A stretch of DNA of 14,375 bases from CAYUNT01 sp964446285 (GTDB lineage Bacteria; Sumerlaeota; Sumerlaeia; SLMS01; CAYUNT01): positions 1-14,375 of the forward strand of contig CAYUNT010000116.1 of NCBI GenBank assembly GCA_964446285.1, written 5' to 3'. Below are positions 13,805 through 14,375 of the stretch, in pieces; within the stretch, counting starts at the first letter, position 1; the number at the start of each line of letters is the position of its first letter. A program made the translations under genes and the position numbers. The notes below the pieces were generated by a model. That model was given only the letters and a program-made list of their open reading frames with translations, was not told the origin of the DNA and did not search any database.

Positions 13805-13843
13805 TCATCCCCTCAGGCGGTGCATTGTTGCCTGAGGGGATGA
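13805..13843. terminator. Long perfect hairpin downstream of the coiled-coil gene, possible terminator
   Basis: TCATCCCCTCAGGC (13805-13818) and GCCTGAGGGGATGA (13830-13843) form a 14-bp perfect stem with an 11-nt loop. It lies about 85 nt after the stop of the minus-strand coiled-coil gene. On the minus strand it is followed by CTATTTAATC, and on the plus strand by ACAAGCGTATTGTTTTC. Neither is a clean T-run, so a terminator is likely but not certain. Confidence 0.5.
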
Positions 13844-13926
13844 ACAAGCGTATTGTTTTCGCTAGGGGATTGCGAAGGCGCCTGGCGCGACAGAAGGGAA
13901 GAACGCTCGTCAGGCCCAGGCGGCGC

Positions 13927-14157
13927 TTATCCTTCCGATCCCAGAAGCTGAGCGAGCTGCGACTTCAGTTCGTCGGATTCTTTTACTTGCTGCTCGAGTT
14001 CTTCCACGCGCAGCTGCAACTCCGCCACTTTGTCGTCCATGCCCTTCTTTTCCTGCTCCATTTGCAAAATTTGCTTTTGCTGTTCCTCAATGACTTCTTC
14101 TTTCTCTTTCAGTTTTTTCTGAACCAGATCGAGGATATTGTCTTTGCTGATGGCCAT
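13927..14157 (-). CDS. Small coiled-coil protein, function unknown
   Basis: A 76-aa protein. After MAISKDNILDLVQKKL almost the whole chain is a charged coiled coil with Leu/Ile/Val heptads (about 15-70) and many Glu, Lys and Gln, ending in LLGSEG. There is no signal peptide, membrane segment or cysteine. An AAGGAGG (14167-14173) lies 9 nt before the ATG, the best ribosome binding site in the window, so I consider it a real gene. Such proteins often form dimers or act as adaptors, but no family is recognised. A shorter unlikely frame begins with a TTG at 14275 and overlaps it on the same strand. A strong hairpin follows downstream at 13805-13843. Confidence 0.75.
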   Translation of the reverse strand: MAISKDNILDLVQKKLKEKEEVIEEQQKQILQMEQEKKGMDDKVAELQLRVEELEQQVKESDELKSQLAQLLGSEG

Positions 14158-14166
14158 GTGAGAGTT

Positions 14167-14173
14167 CCTCCTT
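14167..14173 (-). promoter_or_regulatory. Strong Shine-Dalgarno of the coiled-coil gene
   Basis: AAGGAGG on the minus strand, 9 nt before the ATG at 14157. It fixes the start of this short gene. Confidence 0.75.
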
Positions 14174-14375
14174 GAGGATGTCCGCGAATCTTACGGTTGC
14201 ACTGTCGTGAGCAGGCGGCGCAATGCCCTCGCCGAATTCAACTTCCGGATAGTCGTCCTTTGCATCGAGAGTCAAGACCCAATTGCATTTTTACGCGAAA
14301 TCCAGCGGAGAATTCTGAATTAACTGGAGTGTAGTGTTTTTGAAGCAAAGAAGTGATAGGGAGGGGATGCCGTTT

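Larger units (their letters stand above)
13116..13926. other. Gene-poor 811-nt region with several possible RNA hairpins
   Basis: No convincing gene on either strand: the open frames are short, lack good ribosome binding sites and resemble nothing. The stretch holds a GC-rich hairpin (13372-13384), a nested stem set (13436-13498), a repeated TGCGCCGAA (13667 and 13717), a two-part hairpin with a GCGA loop (13717-13754) and a 14-bp perfect stem (13805-13843). It could hold a small RNA, an untranslated leader and repeats; no known RNA family is recognised. Confidence 0.5.

Noticed and set aside
13825..14175. 116-codon plus-strand frame rich in Leu and Phe
   Set aside because: It is the antisense of the Glu/Lys/Gln-rich coiled-coil gene, which turns into Leu/Phe codons; the coiled-coil gene has the strong ribosome binding site.
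14087..14275. 62-codon minus-strand frame from a TTG, overlapping the coiled-coil gene
   Set aside because: Only a TTG start without a good ribosome binding site; its frame reads through the Shine-Dalgarno and start of the coiled-coil gene and ends in a charged, low-complexity tail. A coupled leader peptide cannot be excluded.

Overview
The window is chromosomal DNA from a GC-rich bacterium, most likely an uncultured lineage. It has dense bacterial gene packing, TTG as well as ATG starts, core genes (pgsA, maf), dispersed short palindromes and 9-bp minisatellites between and within genes. From memory, such palindromes and 9-mers are common in genomes of the PVC, Hydrogenedentota and Sumerlaeota type. 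This is an impression, not an assignment. No rRNA, tRNA, CRISPR array, transposase or phage gene is recognisable.

Layout. Positions 1-226 are a leader region. A plus-strand lactate-utilisation unit follows: lutA (227-1117), then one long gene fusing LutB and LutC (1236-3407), then maf (3542-4228). A convergent minus-strand block ends 9 bases past maf. In transcription order it holds pgsA (9681-9034), a B12-binding-type radical SAM protein (9008-6774) and a large GT-C-type membrane glycosyltransferase (6781-4238). The gaps are 25 nt and then an 8-nt overlap, so these three are probably one operon. Upstream of pgsA is a 571-nt intergenic region packed with palindromes (9682-10252). Then comes a minus-strand protein built on a degenerate sigma-54 activator AAA+ domain with a long disordered and coiled-coil tail (12073-10253). 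A secreted protein (13115-12399) has its own terminator. After a gene-poor 811-nt stretch with several potential RNA hairpins comes a 76-residue coiled-coil protein (14157-13927).

How the genes work together. LutA plus LutB-LutC should form the iron-sulfur complex that oxidises lactate to pyruvate; here B and C are covalently joined. PgsA makes phosphatidylglycerol phosphate for the membrane. The radical SAM and GT-C proteins probably act at the envelope on a lipid or glycan that cannot be named from sequence. Maf is a nucleotide pyrophosphatase that stands alone.

The strongest candidates for something undescribed are: (1) the sigma-54-activator-derived protein, which has lost every catalytic motif, the GAFTGA loop and the DNA-binding domain and gained a coiled-coil tail; (2) the LutB-LutC fusion, whose linker is made of repeat DNA; (3) the radical SAM protein with a glycine-rich insert beside its cluster motif, translationally coupled to the GT-C protein; and (4) the palindrome-dense intergenic regions.
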